A stretch of DNA of 64,000 bases from Oceanobacillus iheyensis HTE831 (GCF_000011245.1 NC_004193.1:536501-600500); one strand, 5' to 3'; numbered from the stretch's first letter, positions 35,733-45,593 are shown. Notes: generated by a model not told the origin, from the sequence alone. Numbers and translations: made by a program.

Positions 35733-35751
35733 AATAATGATAATCATTTTC
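35733..35751. promoter_or_regulatory. Fur box of yclNOP
   Basis: AATAATGATAATCATTTTC matches 16 of 19 positions of the Fur consensus GATAATGATTATCATTATC. It lies just downstream of the probable transcription start. Confidence 0.8.
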
Positions 35752-35790
35752 AATTGAGTCGAAAATAAACTAAGATATGAGGATTACGAT

Positions 35791-36747
35791 ATGAAGTTAT
35801 GGATATTAATTATTATTACTGTAATCTTGTCATTTGTTTCTCTTTTCATAGGAGCAATTGATATCAAGGTAACGGATTTACTAGATTGGGAGTCTGATAA
35901 GACCCAAACATTCCTCATTAGTCGGGTACCTCGTTTAATGGCAATTATTTTGGCTGGTGCAGGAATGAGTATCGCAGGATTAATAATGCAATCGCTTAGT
36001 AGAAATAAATTTGTCTCACCAACTACTGCGGGTACTTTAGATGCAGCTAAACTTGGAATATTAATATCCATGTTGTTTTTTACAAATGTTACATACACAC
36101 AACAAGTAGTTTTTAGTTTTGCGTTTGCCTTAATTGGAACGCTCGTCTTTATGCAAATATTAGATCGTATTAAATTTAAAGATGCAATATTTGTTCCGTT
36201 AATTGGTATCATGTATGGAAATATTTTATCTTCAATTACAACGTTTTTTGCATATGAAGCTGACCTGCTCCAAAATATATCATCTTGGTTAATGGGGAGT
36301 TTTACATTAGTCATTGCTGGTCGTTATGAGTTGTTATATGTAAGTGTTCCAGCTGTTATTTTGGCATATATATATGCGAATAAATTTACAGTTGCGGGCA
36401 TGGGTGAAGAATTTGCAAAGAATTTAGGATTGAGTTATAAAGTTGTACTTAATATCGGACTTGTACTTGTCGCTATTATTGCAACAACTGTTGTACTTAC
36501 TGTTGGTGTCATACCGTTTCTAGGATTAATTGTTCCAAATATTGTTTCTCTGTATTTAGGAGATAACTTAAGGAAAACAATTCCACATACAGCAGTAATG
36601 GGAGTGGTGTTCTTACTAGTATGCGATATTATAGGACGTATTGTAGTTCATCCGTTTGAGATCCCTGTAAACGTAACTGTAGCAGTTATCGGTAGTGCGA
36701 TCTTCTTAATCATGTTATTTAGGGGGAGAGCATATGCGAAAAAATAG
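35791..36747 (+). CDS. yclN: Iron-siderophore ABC permease (YclN-like)
   Basis: A 318-residue FecCD-type permease with about nine or ten membrane helices, the SRVPRLMAIILAGAGMSIAGLIMQ entry and the ATPase-contact glycine region GVIPFLGLIVPNIV. In B. subtilis YclNOPQ imports petrobactin and related catecholate-type iron chelates; substrate specificity here is inferred from similarity. It overlaps yclO by 14 bp. Confidence 0.88.
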   Translation: MKLWILIIITVILSFVSLFIGAIDIKVTDLLDWESDKTQTFLISRVPRLMAIILAGAGMSIAGLIMQSLSRNKFVSPTTAGTLDAAKLGILISMLFFTNVTYTQQVVFSFAFALIGTLVFMQILDRIKFKDAIFVPLIGIMYGNILSSITTFFAYEADLLQNISSWLMGSFTLVIAGRYELLYVSVPAVILAYIYANKFTVAGMGEEFAKNLGLSYKVVLNIGLVLVAIIATTVVLTVGVIPFLGLIVPNIVSLYLGDNLRKTIPHTAVMGVVFLLVCDIIGRIVVHPFEIPVNVTVAVIGSAIFLIMLFRGRAYAKK

Positions 36748-37690
36748 TACTAAGCTGATATTTTTAGCAGTAATAGGACTACTCTGTATTTTATTTTATG
36801 CTTTTTATGATATTAAGGGTGGCTTTGATTATGCTTTCCCTAGAAGAATGAATCGAGTTCTTGCAATGATAGTAACAGGTATTGCTATTTCTTATGCGAC
36901 AGTTATTTTTCAAACGGTCACTCGAAATCGTATTCTAACACCATCGGTTATGGGGATAGATTCCATGTATGAAGTGGTTCAAACCTTAATCTATTTCTTT
37001 GCCGGTTCTATGTCGATGTGGGTCTTGAATAAATACTTGAATTTTGGGGCTGCATTACTCGCAATGGTTCTCTTTGCTTTCCTTTTATATCGCTTCTTAT
37101 TCAGAGCAAATAAGCATCCAATATATTTATTATTATTAATAGGGATGATTATAGGAACCTTTTTAGGCAGTTTTGTAACATTCTTACAAGTGCTGATTGA
37201 TCCAGTCGAATATTTAGGATTGCAATCATTATTATTTGCCAATTTTTCTAGAGTAAATGTTGAAATTTTATATATTGCTGTAGGAATACTAGTAATTTCA
37301 TTTATATTTGGCTACTTTATGTTAAATAAACTAGATGTGATGTCACTAGGTCGAGAGAATTCTATCAATTTAGGTATTAAATATGATCGAATGGTGATGC
37401 AAGTATTGATTTTATCATCTATATTAATTGCCACATCAACTGCTTTAGTAGGTCCAATTACTTTCTTAGGATTAATCGTGGCGAACCTGGCTTATCAATA
37501 CCTAGCATCATACAAACATACGGTATTAATTTTAGGGGCAAGTTTAATTAGTATAATCGCTCTTGTAGGTGGACAGTTTTTAGTTGAGCATATTTTTGAA
37601 TTACGAACAACATTGAGTGTAATTATAAACTTTGTTGGTGGGATTTACTTTATTTACTTATTATTAAAAGAAAGTAGGTCGTCAAAATGA
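36734..37690 (+). CDS. yclO: Iron-siderophore ABC permease (YclO-like)
   Basis: The second FecCD-type permease, 318 residues, with the RRMNRVLAMIVTGIAISYA entry segment and GPITFLGLIVANLAY near residue 235. It should form the heterodimeric channel with YclN. AGGGGGAG within the yclN end serves as its ribosome site. It overlaps yclP by 4 nt. Confidence 0.88.
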   Translation: MRKNSTKLIFLAVIGLLCILFYAFYDIKGGFDYAFPRRMNRVLAMIVTGIAISYATVIFQTVTRNRILTPSVMGIDSMYEVVQTLIYFFAGSMSMWVLNKYLNFGAALLAMVLFAFLLYRFLFRANKHPIYLLLLIGMIIGTFLGSFVTFLQVLIDPVEYLGLQSLLFANFSRVNVEILYIAVGILVISFIFGYFMLNKLDVMSLGRENSINLGIKYDRMVMQVLILSSILIATSTALVGPITFLGLIVANLAYQYLASYKHTVLILGASLISIIALVGGQFLVEHIFELRTTLSVIINFVGGIYFIYLLLKESRSSK

Positions 37691-38463
37691 TAGAGATGAG
37701 AGGTCTGACTAAGAAATTCGCAAAAAAGAAAGTTGTTGATGATGTATCAGTAACAATAAAGGCGGGGACAATTACTTCTTTTATTGGACCGAATGGAGCT
37801 GGTAAATCTACTTTATTATCTATGGTCAGTAGATTAATGGACTCTGACTCGGGTGAAGTATTATTGGATAAGAATGAAGTCAACAAATGGAAGTCCAATG
37901 AATTTGCGAAAAGAGTTGCTATATTGCGACAAGCAAATTTTATTAATGTTCGTCTAACCGTGCGTGAATTAGTGTCATTTGGTCGTTATCCATATTCGAA
38001 AGGTCGGTTAACGAGTGAAGATGAACAATACGTGGATCAAGCAATTAAATACATGAATTTAGCTGAAATGGAAGACAAATTTCTAGATGAGTTATCTGGC
38101 GGGCAAAAACAAAGAGCATTTATTGCCATGGTTATTGCACAAGATACAGATTATATTTTACTCGATGAACCATTAAATAATTTAGATATGAAACATTCCG
38201 TACAAATCATGAAGATCTTACGGAAACTAGTTGATGAATTAGGTAGAACGGTAGTAATTGTTTTACATGATATTAACTTCGCATCTGTCTACTCGGATCA
38301 AATTGTAGCGTTGAAAGACGGGAAACTTATAAAAAATGGACCAACTAATGAAATCATAAATTCCTCTGCTTTAAGAGAAATTTATGATATGGATATACCC
38401 ATTCAAGAGCAAAATGGATGTCGTATTTGCGTTTACTTTAACTCACACACAGAAGTAAATTAA
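37687..38463 (+). CDS. yclP: Iron-siderophore ABC ATPase (YclP-like)
   Basis: A 258-residue FhuC/FepC-type ATPase: Walker A GPNGAGKST, Q-loop, signature LSGGQKQRAF, Walker B YILLDEPLNNLD and switch VLHD. A full ATPase set. It is followed by an intercistronic terminator (38473-38516) that separates it from the binding-protein gene, which has its own promoter. Confidence 0.92.
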   Translation: MIEMRGLTKKFAKKKVVDDVSVTIKAGTITSFIGPNGAGKSTLLSMVSRLMDSDSGEVLLDKNEVNKWKSNEFAKRVAILRQANFINVRLTVRELVSFGRYPYSKGRLTSEDEQYVDQAIKYMNLAEMEDKFLDELSGGQKQRAFIAMVIAQDTDYILLDEPLNNLDMKHSVQIMKILRKLVDELGRTVVIVLHDINFASVYSDQIVALKDGKLIKNGPTNEIINSSALREIYDMDIPIQEQNGCRICVYFNSHTEVN

Positions 38464-38472
38464 AACATCGTA

Positions 38473-38516
38473 CCTAGAGATAAGTATTTAAGATTGAGCT
38501 TTTCTCTAGGTTTTTT
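38473..38516 (+). terminator. Terminator after yclP
   Basis: CCTAGAGA (38473-38480) pairs with TCTCTAGG (38503-38510), followed by six T. Confidence 0.78.
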
Positions 38517-38581
38517 ATAAGTCAATAAATAATAATTGTGACAAAAAGTTAAAATAATATTACAAAGAAGTAATAATTATA

Positions 38582-38610
38582 TTGACGGGAGTTCTAAAGG
38601 CGATTATACT
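38582..38610 (+). promoter_or_regulatory. Separate promoter of yclQ
   Basis: TTGACG (38582-38587), 17 bp, TATACT (38605-38610). Confidence 0.75.
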
Positions 38611-38623
38611 AAGTGTAGTTATT

Positions 38624-38642
38624 GATAATGATTATCATTATC
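38624..38642. promoter_or_regulatory. Perfect Fur box upstream of yclQ
   Basis: GATAATGATTATCATTATC is identical to the 19-bp Fur consensus at all positions. It lies 13 bp after the -10, so Fur-Fe2+ would block initiation or escape. Confidence 0.92.
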
Positions 38643-38676
38643 AATAAAATAATACATACATAGAGGAGAGAAGTAC

Positions 38677-39705
38677 ATGAAGAAATGGCAATTAGCTATC
38701 GCACTTATAGTTTTAGCTTTAGTATTAGCAGCATGTGGATCATCAGATGAAGGAAGTGCATCTGAAGAAACTACTGATAATAACGCATCAGAGGAAACTA
38801 CAGAAGAGAATGAAAACGCTGCATATCCGATGACGGTTTCTCCAACTGTATCTACATCAGAAAGTAGAGATGGTACTACTAATAATTTTGATGATGTTGA
38901 GTTTAAATCTATGCCAGAAAACATTGTCGTATTTGATTATGGAATGTTAGATACATTAGATGCCCTAGGAGTAGAGGGTATTACAGGGGTGGCTAAAGAT
39001 TCCACACTTCCAGAAAATCTTTCTAAATATGAGTCAGATGACTACACTAGTGTCGGAACATTAAAAGAACCTCGTCTTGAAGAAATCGCTGCATTAGAAC
39101 CCGATGTAATCTTTATTTCAGGACGTCAATCAGCTTTTTATGATCAATTAAAAGAGATTACTCCGAACGTCATTTTTATCGGTACACAACAAGATGACTA
39201 TTGGAATACATTCTTAAAATCTGTAGATATTGCAGCGAAGATCTTCGATAAAGAAGAAGAAGCTCAAGAATACCTGGATAAATATGATGCAGCTTTAGCA
39301 GAACTAGAGGAAGTAGCTGGCAATTATGAAACAAGCCTTGTAACAATGTACAATGAAGGAAATTTATCTGGTTTTGCTACAAATTCAAGATTCGGATACC
39401 TTTATGAATTATATGGGTTTGAGCCTGTAACGGAAGATATTGAATCCTCTTCTCACGGTTCTAACTTTGGTTTTGAAGCAATTCTTGATCTCGATCCACA
39501 AGTAGTATTCGTTATTGATCGTACTGCAGCAGTTGGTGGAGATTCCAATATTGAATCTGACCTAGAGAACGATATTATTAAACAAACTACAGCATATGAG
39601 AATGGAAATATTATTTACCTAGATGGACCACTATGGTACCTAGGCGGTGGCGGATTACAATCTGAACTAGATAAGATTGATGAAGTCCTTAATGAACTAA
39701 AATAA
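38677..39705 (+). CDS. yclQ: Siderophore-binding lipoprotein (YclQ-like)
   Basis: A 342-residue class III solute-binding lipoprotein. Signal with lipobox LVLAAC (Cys20), an acidic Ser/Thr/Glu-rich linker, then a two-lobe fold with VFDYGMLDTLDALG, SVGTLKEPRLEEIAAL, RFGYLYELYGFEP and FVIDRTAAVGG. The VFD.G.LDTLD and GTLKEP blocks match YclQ, the B. subtilis petrobactin receptor. It hands substrate to YclNO. Confidence 0.9.
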   Translation: MKKWQLAIALIVLALVLAACGSSDEGSASEETTDNNASEETTEENENAAYPMTVSPTVSTSESRDGTTNNFDDVEFKSMPENIVVFDYGMLDTLDALGVEGITGVAKDSTLPENLSKYESDDYTSVGTLKEPRLEEIAALEPDVIFISGRQSAFYDQLKEITPNVIFIGTQQDDYWNTFLKSVDIAAKIFDKEEEAQEYLDKYDAALAELEEVAGNYETSLVTMYNEGNLSGFATNSRFGYLYELYGFEPVTEDIESSSHGSNFGFEAILDLDPQVVFVIDRTAAVGGDSNIESDLENDIIKQTTAYENGNIIYLDGPLWYLGGGGLQSELDKIDEVLNELK

Positions 39706-39718
39706 TTGCTTATTACGT

Positions 39719-39768
39719 GTCCGAAGTTCATTCATATTATTTATGAATGAACTTCGGACTCTTTTTTT
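39719..39768 (+). terminator. Terminator of yclQ
   Basis: A perfect 17-bp stem (GTCCGAAGTTCATTCAT, 39719-39735, with ATGAATGAACTTCGGAC, 39743-39759) followed by TCTTTTTTT. Confidence 0.92.
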
Positions 39769-39872
39769 GTGTTTTTACATTTTTTGTATTGCTCGAGAAT
39801 CTCATGAAGCAAGTAGTTTTTCCTTTTCTATACGGTTGTGCTACAATTACGTCTAGAAAAGGGGTGCTTTTG

Positions 39873-40589
39873 ATGAAGATAGAAGTTTGGTCTGATTTTG
39901 TATGTCCATTTTGTTATATTGGAAAAAGAAGACTAGAAAAAGCATTAGATCATTTTGAACAAAGCAATGAAGTGACAATAGAGTATAAAAGCTATCAATT
40001 GGATCCAAATGCAAAGCATATTCCAGGGAAAAATTTCTATGATACATTTTCTGAATTAAAAGGAATGCCGCTTGATCAAGTGAAAAATATGAACCAACAA
40101 GTAAAGGAACAAGCTTCTGAGATTGGCTTAGATTATAACTTTGATGATATGAAATATTCAAATACATTTGATGCCCATCGTGTTGCAAAGCTTGCAACAA
40201 AACAAAATAAAGGGAAAGAAATAACAGAACGTTTCTTGCATGCTTATTTTACAGAATCAGAATTACTCAGTGATCACCAGACTTTAATAAGATTAGCTGA
40301 AGAAGTGGGATTAACACCTTCCGAAGTGGAAGAAGTGTTGAATACCGAAAAATTTACTAATCGAGTGAATGAAGATATTGATATAGCAAGACAAATTGGA
40401 GTCCAAGGGGTGCCTTTCTTCGTATTTAATGAAAAGTATGCAGTGTCCGGAGCACAGCCTGAAGAAGTATTTCATGAAGTACTTACCAAAGTGTGGGAAG
40501 AAGAGAAACAAAATCCCGTATTGAAGACAATCCACACTGGGAATAGTAAAACTTCTTTTTGTACAGATGAAGACTGTGGAGGGGAATAA
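39873..40589 (+). CDS. DsbA-family (FrnE-like) thiol oxidoreductase
   Basis: A 238-residue cytoplasmic thioredoxin-fold protein with inserted helical domain. The active site SDFVCPFCYIGKRR puts Cys11 and Cys14 in CPFC, and the cis-proline loop reads GVQGVPFFVF. Close to B. subtilis YwbO. A Cys also occurs in the final CTDEDCGGE. The start at 39873 is chosen because GGGG lies upstream and the longer frame from 39747 overlaps the yclQ terminator. Confidence 0.87.
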   Translation: MKIEVWSDFVCPFCYIGKRRLEKALDHFEQSNEVTIEYKSYQLDPNAKHIPGKNFYDTFSELKGMPLDQVKNMNQQVKEQASEIGLDYNFDDMKYSNTFDAHRVAKLATKQNKGKEITERFLHAYFTESELLSDHQTLIRLAEEVGLTPSEVEEVLNTEKFTNRVNEDIDIARQIGVQGVPFFVFNEKYAVSGAQPEEVFHEVLTKVWEEEKQNPVLKTIHTGNSKTSFCTDEDCGGE

Positions 40590-40605
40590 AACTTTAACCC
40601 CTCCA
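40577..40605 (+). terminator. Hairpin at the end of the DsbA-like gene
   Basis: TGGAGGGG (40577-40584) pairs with CCCCTCCA (40598-40605) around the stop codon; it is followed by TAATT rather than a real T-run, so termination is uncertain. Confidence 0.4.
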
Positions 40606-40833
40606 TAATTAAAAGGCTAAGTGATTGGGAGAAGAACGACTCACTCTACTAAATAGAATTTTGACTTTTTATCGTAAAAGTAAGTAAAATTTGTTATGGA
40701 ACTGTAACCAAATGTTTGTTATCCCCGGTATAAGGCTCTTTTTATTTTAGGCAGATAATTCTGACAGTTGATAACGTAAATGATGTATGATTGAATGAAA
40801 CCAGACTTACTTAAAGAAATGAGGGATGTAGCG

Positions 40834-41562
40834 ATGAAAAAATGGACGCTATTGATAATATTAAGTTTAACCATGTTCCTAGTAGCATGTAGTGACGATG
40901 AAGAAGCAAGTAATGAACAAGCTAATCAAGATGAAAATCAAGAGCAACAAGATCAACAAGGTCAACAACAGGAACCTTTAGAAATTACAGATGAAGAAGT
41001 GGTTGATAAGAAAGAATCTGTTGTAGTTGTAAATGGTACAGAAGTAAATGGAACTACGTATAACGCTGCGTATTCTCTTGTAAAATCAATGATGCATCAA
41101 TCTGGACAAGATACAAGTGATTTAGAAGCATTAAAGGATCAAACGGTTGATTTTCTTGTTGAACAAGAACTAATGCTTCAAGAAGCGAATAACGCTGGAA
41201 TTGAAGTGACAGATAAAGAATTAGAAGAAGAATTAAAAGCTTATAAAGAAAGTGCAAATGAAGGACAATTTACTACGATGCTAGAGCAGTTAAACATGAC
41301 AGAAGAAAACTTCAAGCATCAATTAAGATATGATTTAACTACGATGGAATATGTAGAACAAGAATTTGAAGTAGAAGTAACAGATAAAGAAGTAGAAGAA
41401 CTATACAATCAAATGACAGAGCAAAGTGAAGGTGAAGCTCAAGAACTTTCTGAAGTGGAAGATCAAATCAGAGCTCAAATCGAACAACAAAAACAACAGC
41501 AACAATATGCTCAAAAAGTAGAAGAACTTAAAGAATCTGCAGAAATTGATAAAAAGATATAA
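40834..41562 (+). CDS. SurA_N-type chaperone lipoprotein without a PPIase domain
   Basis: A 242-residue lipoprotein (FLVAC, Cys19) with an acidic Gln-rich linker (about 25-55) and a helical SurA N-terminal-like domain (VVVNGTEVNGTTY, LVEQELMLQEANNAGIEVTDKE). A Gln-rich helical tail containing the final segment normally found after the rotamase domain ends the protein. The parvulin PPIase core seen in PrsA is missing. It is therefore likely a holdase-type extracytoplasmic chaperone. The start at 40834 gives the signal peptide. Confidence 0.8.
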   Translation: MKKWTLLIILSLTMFLVACSDDEEASNEQANQDENQEQQDQQGQQQEPLEITDEEVVDKKESVVVVNGTEVNGTTYNAAYSLVKSMMHQSGQDTSDLEALKDQTVDFLVEQELMLQEANNAGIEVTDKELEEELKAYKESANEGQFTTMLEQLNMTEENFKHQLRYDLTTMEYVEQEFEVEVTDKEVEELYNQMTEQSEGEAQELSEVEDQIRAQIEQQKQQQQYAQKVEELKESAEIDKKI

Positions 41563-41565
41563 GAA

Positions 41566-41723
41566 GACAAAGGCTTAAACGCCCGTTCAGCAATGAATAA
41601 ACTGGAACACTTCGCAATGAGATAAAGGAAACACGGTGAGCTGGTAGCGATTTGATGTCAACTTATCGTAGTGGAGAATTGTGAAATTTACACGTTACTG
41701 GGCGCTTAAGCCGGACGTGGCTG
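41566..41723 (-). repeat. Structured intergenic repeat, diverged copy 2
   Basis: On the minus strand this region aligns end to end with 188-342. Shared blocks are CAGCCACGTCC at the start, CCGTGTTTCCTTTATCTC in the middle, and GAACGGGCGTTTAAGCC at the end. The central sequence has diverged, but termini and middle block are conserved. It fills the gap between the SurA_N lipoprotein and hisC. Confidence 0.7.
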
Positions 41724-41771
41724 GTTTATTATTTAGTTATTCACAGCACACAAATCTTACAATATCCTATC

Positions 41772-41797
41772 TATGAACAAAGGCCTATGCGCCCAAT
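41772..41797 (-). repeat. Tail fragment of the structured repeat
   Basis: On the minus strand TTGGGCGCATAGGCCTTTGT resembles the element tail ACGGGCGCTTGCGCTTTTGT. It lies next to the hisC terminator. Confidence 0.4.
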
Positions 41798-41831
41798 AAA
41801 ACCATCGCCAACATTATGGCGATGGTTTTAT
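41796..41831. terminator. Terminator of the his operon
   Basis: A perfect 15-bp stem (ATAAAACCATCGCCA, 41796-41810, with TGGCGATGGTTTTAT, 41817-41831) straddles the hisC stop codon. Confidence 0.8.
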
Positions 41832-42878
41832 TATGTGGTCAATTTTCTTTAAGAGTTTTTCTATTTGTGCTGGTGTTCCAATTGAAATACGCAAGAAATT
41901 TTCTAGTCCAGGTTTTTGAAAATACCTTACAAGAATTCCTTGTTTTTTTAACTCTTGATATAACACTTCAGCATTTACCTCTTTATGAGATACAAGCAAG
42001 AAATTAGCTTGGGATGGGAGAATATCAAAATGTCTAGTTTCTAATTGCTCTTTTAAATAGGATCTAGATTCAATAATTTTAGTAGTAGTTTGCAGGAAAT
42101 AATCCTTATCTCTTATTGCCTCTATAGCACCTGCAATAGCTAATCGATCAACGGTATAAGAATTAAATGAATTTTTTATTCTTTCTAATCCAATTATTAA
42201 TTCAGGATTACCGATAGCAAATCCAATACGCAGCCCTGCTAGTGATCGAGACTTTGACATGGTTTGAATAACAAGCAAATTTGGAAATGCTTCGACTAAT
42301 GTTACTGCACTTTCCAATGCGAAATCGATATATGCTTCATCAATAATCACCACTTGGTTAGGATTATTTTCAAGTATGCGTTTAATTTGGTCTATCTCTA
42401 AGAAAATACCAGTCGGAGCATTAGGATTAGGGAAAATCACTCCACCTTCTGAATTATAAAAATGTTCTACAGGTATTGTATAGTCGTCATTTAACGGAAT
42501 TACATCCGTAGATATATTAAATAACTTAGCATAAACTGGGTAGAAACTATAAGTGATTTCCGGATATTTAATCCTATTTCCCGGTTCAAAGAATGACATG
42601 AAACTGAAAGCAAGCACCTCGTCGGATCCATTTCCAATGAATATATGATCTTGACTTAGCCCATACATTTCTCCAATTTCGCTTCGTAATTCATCAACAG
42701 TTGGAGAGGGGTATAACCTCAAATTCTTTGATGCCTCGTCTATAGCCTGAATTACCTGGTTAGACGGGGGATACGGATTTTCATTTGTATTTAGTTTAAT
42801 AATCGTATCATCATTCAATTGTTCTCCAGGAATGTATGGATCTACTTGTTTAGCTAAGGAGCTCCAGAATTTACTCAC
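41814..42878 (-). CDS. hisC: Histidinol-phosphate aminotransferase
   Basis: A 354-residue class I/II PLP aminotransferase with [12 protein letters not shown] near residue 28, [28 protein letters not shown] and the PLP lysine in [13 protein letters not shown]. It converts imidazole-acetol phosphate to histidinol phosphate. In B. subtilis hisC lies by the trp operon; here it ends the his operon, overlapping hisI by 8 bp. Confidence 0.94.
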   Translation of the reverse strand: MSKFWSSLAKQVDPYIPGEQLNDDTIIKLNTNENPYPPSNQVIQAIDEASKNLRLYPSPTVDELRSEIGEMYGLSQDHIFIGNGSDEVLAFSFMSFFEPGNRIKYPEITYSFYPVYAKLFNISTDVIPLNDDYTIPVEHFYNSEGGVIFPNPNAPTGIFLEIDQIKRILENNPNQVVIIDEAYIDFALESAVTLVEAFPNLLVIQTMSKSRSLAGLRIGFAIGNPELIIGLERIKNSFNSYTVDRLAIAGAIEAIRDKDYFLQTTTKIIESRSYLKEQLETRHFDILPSQANFLLVSHKEVNAEVLYQELKKQGILVRYFQKPGLENFLRISIGTPAQIEKLLKKIDHIIKPSP

Positions 42879-43518
42879 GTTGTTGGCCTTCTTTCTCGAC
42901 GTGACGTTTATATAGCTCTTTTTTGATATCCTCTAACGTAACTCCTTGTTGTTCCATGAGTACTAGTGAGTGATACAGAAGATCTGATAACTCGCTTGTT
43001 AATTCTTGCTTATCTTCGTTTTTAGCAGCTATAACAACTTCCGTAGCTTCTTCCCCGATTTTCTTTAATATCTTATCTACTCCTTTTTCAAATAAATAAG
43101 AGGTGTATGCACCTTCAACTGGATGTTCATGACGTTCCTTAATTTTAGCTGACACTTGCGGAATAATTTGCAGCAACGCAACATCATTTTTATACAAATC
43201 TTCATAAAAGCAGCTTTCTTCTCCTGTATGACATGCTGGACCTTGTGCATCTACAAGGACAAGAACCGCATCTGCATCACAATCAAAGGATATTTGTTTT
43301 ACTGTCTGCTTATTACCTGAGGTAGCCCCTTTATTCCAAAGCTCCTGTCTTTTTCTAGAGTAAAACCAGGTTTCGTTTGTTTCGATTGTTTTGGTGATAG
43401 AATCGCTATTCATATAAGCCAAGGTTAATACTTGGCCAGATTGATGATCCTGCACAATTGCTGGTATTAATCCTTTCTCGTCAAATTGTAAATGTTCAAT
43501 GGAGATTGATTTGGTCAT
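42871..43518 (-). CDS. hisI: Bifunctional phosphoribosyl-AMP cyclohydrolase / PR-ATP pyrophosphatase
   Basis: A 215-residue HisIE fusion. The N-terminal cyclohydrolase (about 1-105) has [26 protein letters not shown], the DCDADAVL metal-binding acids and the CHTGEESC cysteines. The C-terminal HisE pyrophosphatase (about 115-205) has [14 protein letters not shown]. It catalyses steps 2 and 3 of histidine synthesis. AAGGAGG precedes the ATG. Confidence 0.94.
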   Translation of the reverse strand: MTKSISIEHLQFDEKGLIPAIVQDHQSGQVLTLAYMNSDSITKTIETNETWFYSRKRQELWNKGATSGNKQTVKQISFDCDADAVLVLVDAQGPACHTGEESCFYEDLYKNDVALLQIIPQVSAKIKERHEHPVEGAYTSYLFEKGVDKILKKIGEEATEVVIAAKNEDKQELTSELSDLLYHSLVLMEQQGVTLEDIKKELYKRHVEKEGQQRE

Positions 43519-44279
43519 TTCGAATTCCTCCTTACTGAAATTTCCTGTTCGTTCAAATAGGTTTTAAGTGCAGGTATCTTAATTTCATCATAGTGAAAAA
43601 CAGAAGCTGCTAGGGCGGCATCTATTTCATGTGAAAGTACATCTTTGAAATGTTGGATATTTCCAGCTCCGCCACTAGCGATTACTGGTATATTAACTGC
43701 TGTTGCTATAGCTGTTGTTAAGGGGAGATTATAGCCATTTTTTTCTCCATCTGCATCCATAGCATTTACCACGATTTCACCAGCACCATAAGATTCACCT
43801 TTTTTCGCCCATTCAATAGCATCAATTCCAGTATCCTTTCTCCCTCCATTGATAAAAACATTCCACTTTCCAACTGCGATCTCTTTTGCATCAATAGATA
43901 GGACCGTACACTGGCTTCCGAATTTTTGTGCTGATTCGAAAATAAGCTCAGGACGTTGAACAGCCGCACTGTTTATTGATACTTTATCAGCTCCAGACCG
44001 AAGAACTTGATGGATATCTTTAGTTGTACGGATTCCTCCACCTACCATAAAAGGGATAGCGATTTCTTTTGCTACCTTTTCAACAACATCTAAAAATATT
44101 CCCCGCTGCTCATTGGAAGCCGTAATATCATAGAAGACAAGTTCATCAGCACCTTCATCATTATAGCGTTTTGCTAATTCAACCGGATCAGCAACATCTT
44201 GGATATCTAAGAATTTCTTTCCCTTAACTACTCGCCCGTTATCAACATCGAGGCAAGGAATAATTCGTTTAGCGAGCAT
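43515..44279 (-). CDS. hisF: Imidazole glycerol phosphate synthase, cyclase subunit
   Basis: A 254-residue TIM barrel beginning [20 protein letters not shown] with the catalytic Asp11; the second catalytic Asp lies in VLSIDAKE. It receives ammonia from HisH to form IGP and AICAR. The start at 44279 is chosen because GGAAGG is 8 nt upstream. It overlaps the hisA end by 11 bp. Confidence 0.95.
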   Translation of the reverse strand: MLAKRIIPCLDVDNGRVVKGKKFLDIQDVADPVELAKRYNDEGADELVFYDITASNEQRGIFLDVVEKVAKEIAIPFMVGGGIRTTKDIHQVLRSGADKVSINSAAVQRPELIFESAQKFGSQCTVLSIDAKEIAVGKWNVFINGGRKDTGIDAIEWAKKGESYGAGEIVVNAMDADGEKNGYNLPLTTAIATAVNIPVIASGGAGNIQHFKDVLSHEIDAALAASVFHYDEIKIPALKTYLNEQEISVRRNSK

Positions 44280-44991
44280 CCATTTCACCTTCCAATATAT
44301 CTTGTAGTTTTATGGAACCGTCGTAAAGTGCTTTTCCGATAATTGCACCATAAAGATTCATCGTTTTAAGTTGTTGAACATCTTTTTCTGTAGTAACTCC
44401 CCCAGAAGCAATAATGTTCATGGTCGTAGCTTGTTGAACTGCATCTAGTTCTTGGAAGTTAGGGCCACTCATCATGCCGTCTTTTAAGATATCCGTATAA
44501 ATAATGGTTTTTACTCCGATTGATTCTAACTGTTTGATAAAAGGGATTGCTTCTACCGTACTATTCTTTGTCCAGCCATCCGTTGCAATAAAACCATTTC
44601 TCGCATCAATCGATACTGCAATTTTCTCAGCGTAACTTTCAACGGCGGTTTGTAAAAAGACCGAATCTGTTATTGCTGCTGTTCCAAGAATCACTCGGCT
44701 TACACCTGCTTGGATATACTTATCAATGACTTCGAGGGACCGGATTCCGCCTCCTACTTGAATCGGAATAGAGAGTGCTTGAGCAACATCTTGAATAATG
44801 TTAATGTTATTCGATTCTCCTGACTTTGCTCCGTCCAAGTCAACAGTGTGTAAATACTCAGCACCGGAAGCTTCCCATTCTTTCGCCATTTCTACAGGAG
44901 AGTTGCTATATATAGTTTCTTGATTATAGTCACCTTGCCTTAAACGTACGCATTTCCCGTTTCGTATATCAATTGCTGGAAAGATAATCAT
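44269..44991 (-). CDS. hisA: Phosphoribosylformimino-AICAR-P isomerase
   Basis: A 240-residue half-barrel-repeat TIM barrel paralogous to HisF, with [15 protein letters not shown] (catalytic Asp8) and GGGIRSLE plus SGGVTTEKD phosphate sites. It isomerises ProFAR to PRFAR. Overlaps hisH by 4 nt. Confidence 0.95.
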   Translation of the reverse strand: MIIFPAIDIRNGKCVRLRQGDYNQETIYSNSPVEMAKEWEASGAEYLHTVDLDGAKSGESNNINIIQDVAQALSIPIQVGGGIRSLEVIDKYIQAGVSRVILGTAAITDSVFLQTAVESYAEKIAVSIDARNGFIATDGWTKNSTVEAIPFIKQLESIGVKTIIYTDILKDGMMSGPNFQELDAVQQATTMNIIASGGVTTEKDVQQLKTMNLYGAIIGKALYDGSIKLQDILEGEMDAR

Positions 44992-45593
44992 CTAATCATC
45001 TCCTCATATCTTTTTAGTAATTCAATTCCAAACTCGCCGCTCTTCTCTGGATGAAATTGCATACCGGTTATATTCCCTTTTTGAACGATAGCTGGAATTA
45101 GCTGTCCATATTGAGAACTAGCAAGTAAAGTATTCTCCTCGAAAGAAGAAACTGCATAGGAGTGAACGAAATAGACATAAGGATTTTCTAACTTAGAATC
45201 AAATAGTGGCGAAGCTTGTTGAATGTCTAATGTATTCCAACCCATATGTGGTACTTTAACTTCACCAGAGATTCGTTTAATGGATCCTTTTAGCAGTCCT
45301 AATCCTTCCCAATCTCCGTTTTCAAGGCTTTGTTCATAAAAGAGTTGCATACCTAGGCAAATCCCTAATATTGGTTTTCCTTTTTGCGCTTCCTCTTGTA
45401 TAACGGAATCTAATTGAAGCTGACGGATTGCTTCCATTGCATCTTTGAATGCTCCGACACCAGGTAAAATAATTGAATCTGCTTGTTTGATTTCTGCTGC
45501 TTCTGTTGTAACAATGGAATGTTTATTCAATTTATCTAATGCAAATTGAAGACTTTTTATATTTCCAGCGCCATAATCAATAATTGCAATCAA
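44988..45593 (-). CDS. hisH: Imidazole glycerol phosphate synthase, glutaminase subunit
   Basis: A 201-residue class I amidotransferase starting MIAIIDYGAGNIKSL, with LPGVGAF, the nucleophile Cys in GICLGMQLF, and FHPEKSG. It delivers ammonia to HisF. It starts 12 bp after hisB. Confidence 0.95.
   Translation of the reverse strand: MIAIIDYGAGNIKSLQFALDKLNKHSIVTTEAAEIKQADSIILPGVGAFKDAMEAIRQLQLDSVIQEEAQKGKPILGICLGMQLFYEQSLENGDWEGLGLLKGSIKRISGEVKVPHMGWNTLDIQQASPLFDSKLENPYVYFVHSYAVSSFEENTLLASSQYGQLIPAIVQKGNITGMQFHPEKSGEFGIELLKRYEEMIR

Noticed and set aside
39747..39872. Longer N-terminus of the DsbA-like protein
   Set aside because: The extra codons run through the T-run of the yclQ terminator and lack a ribosome site; MKIEVWSDFVCPFC is the normal start.
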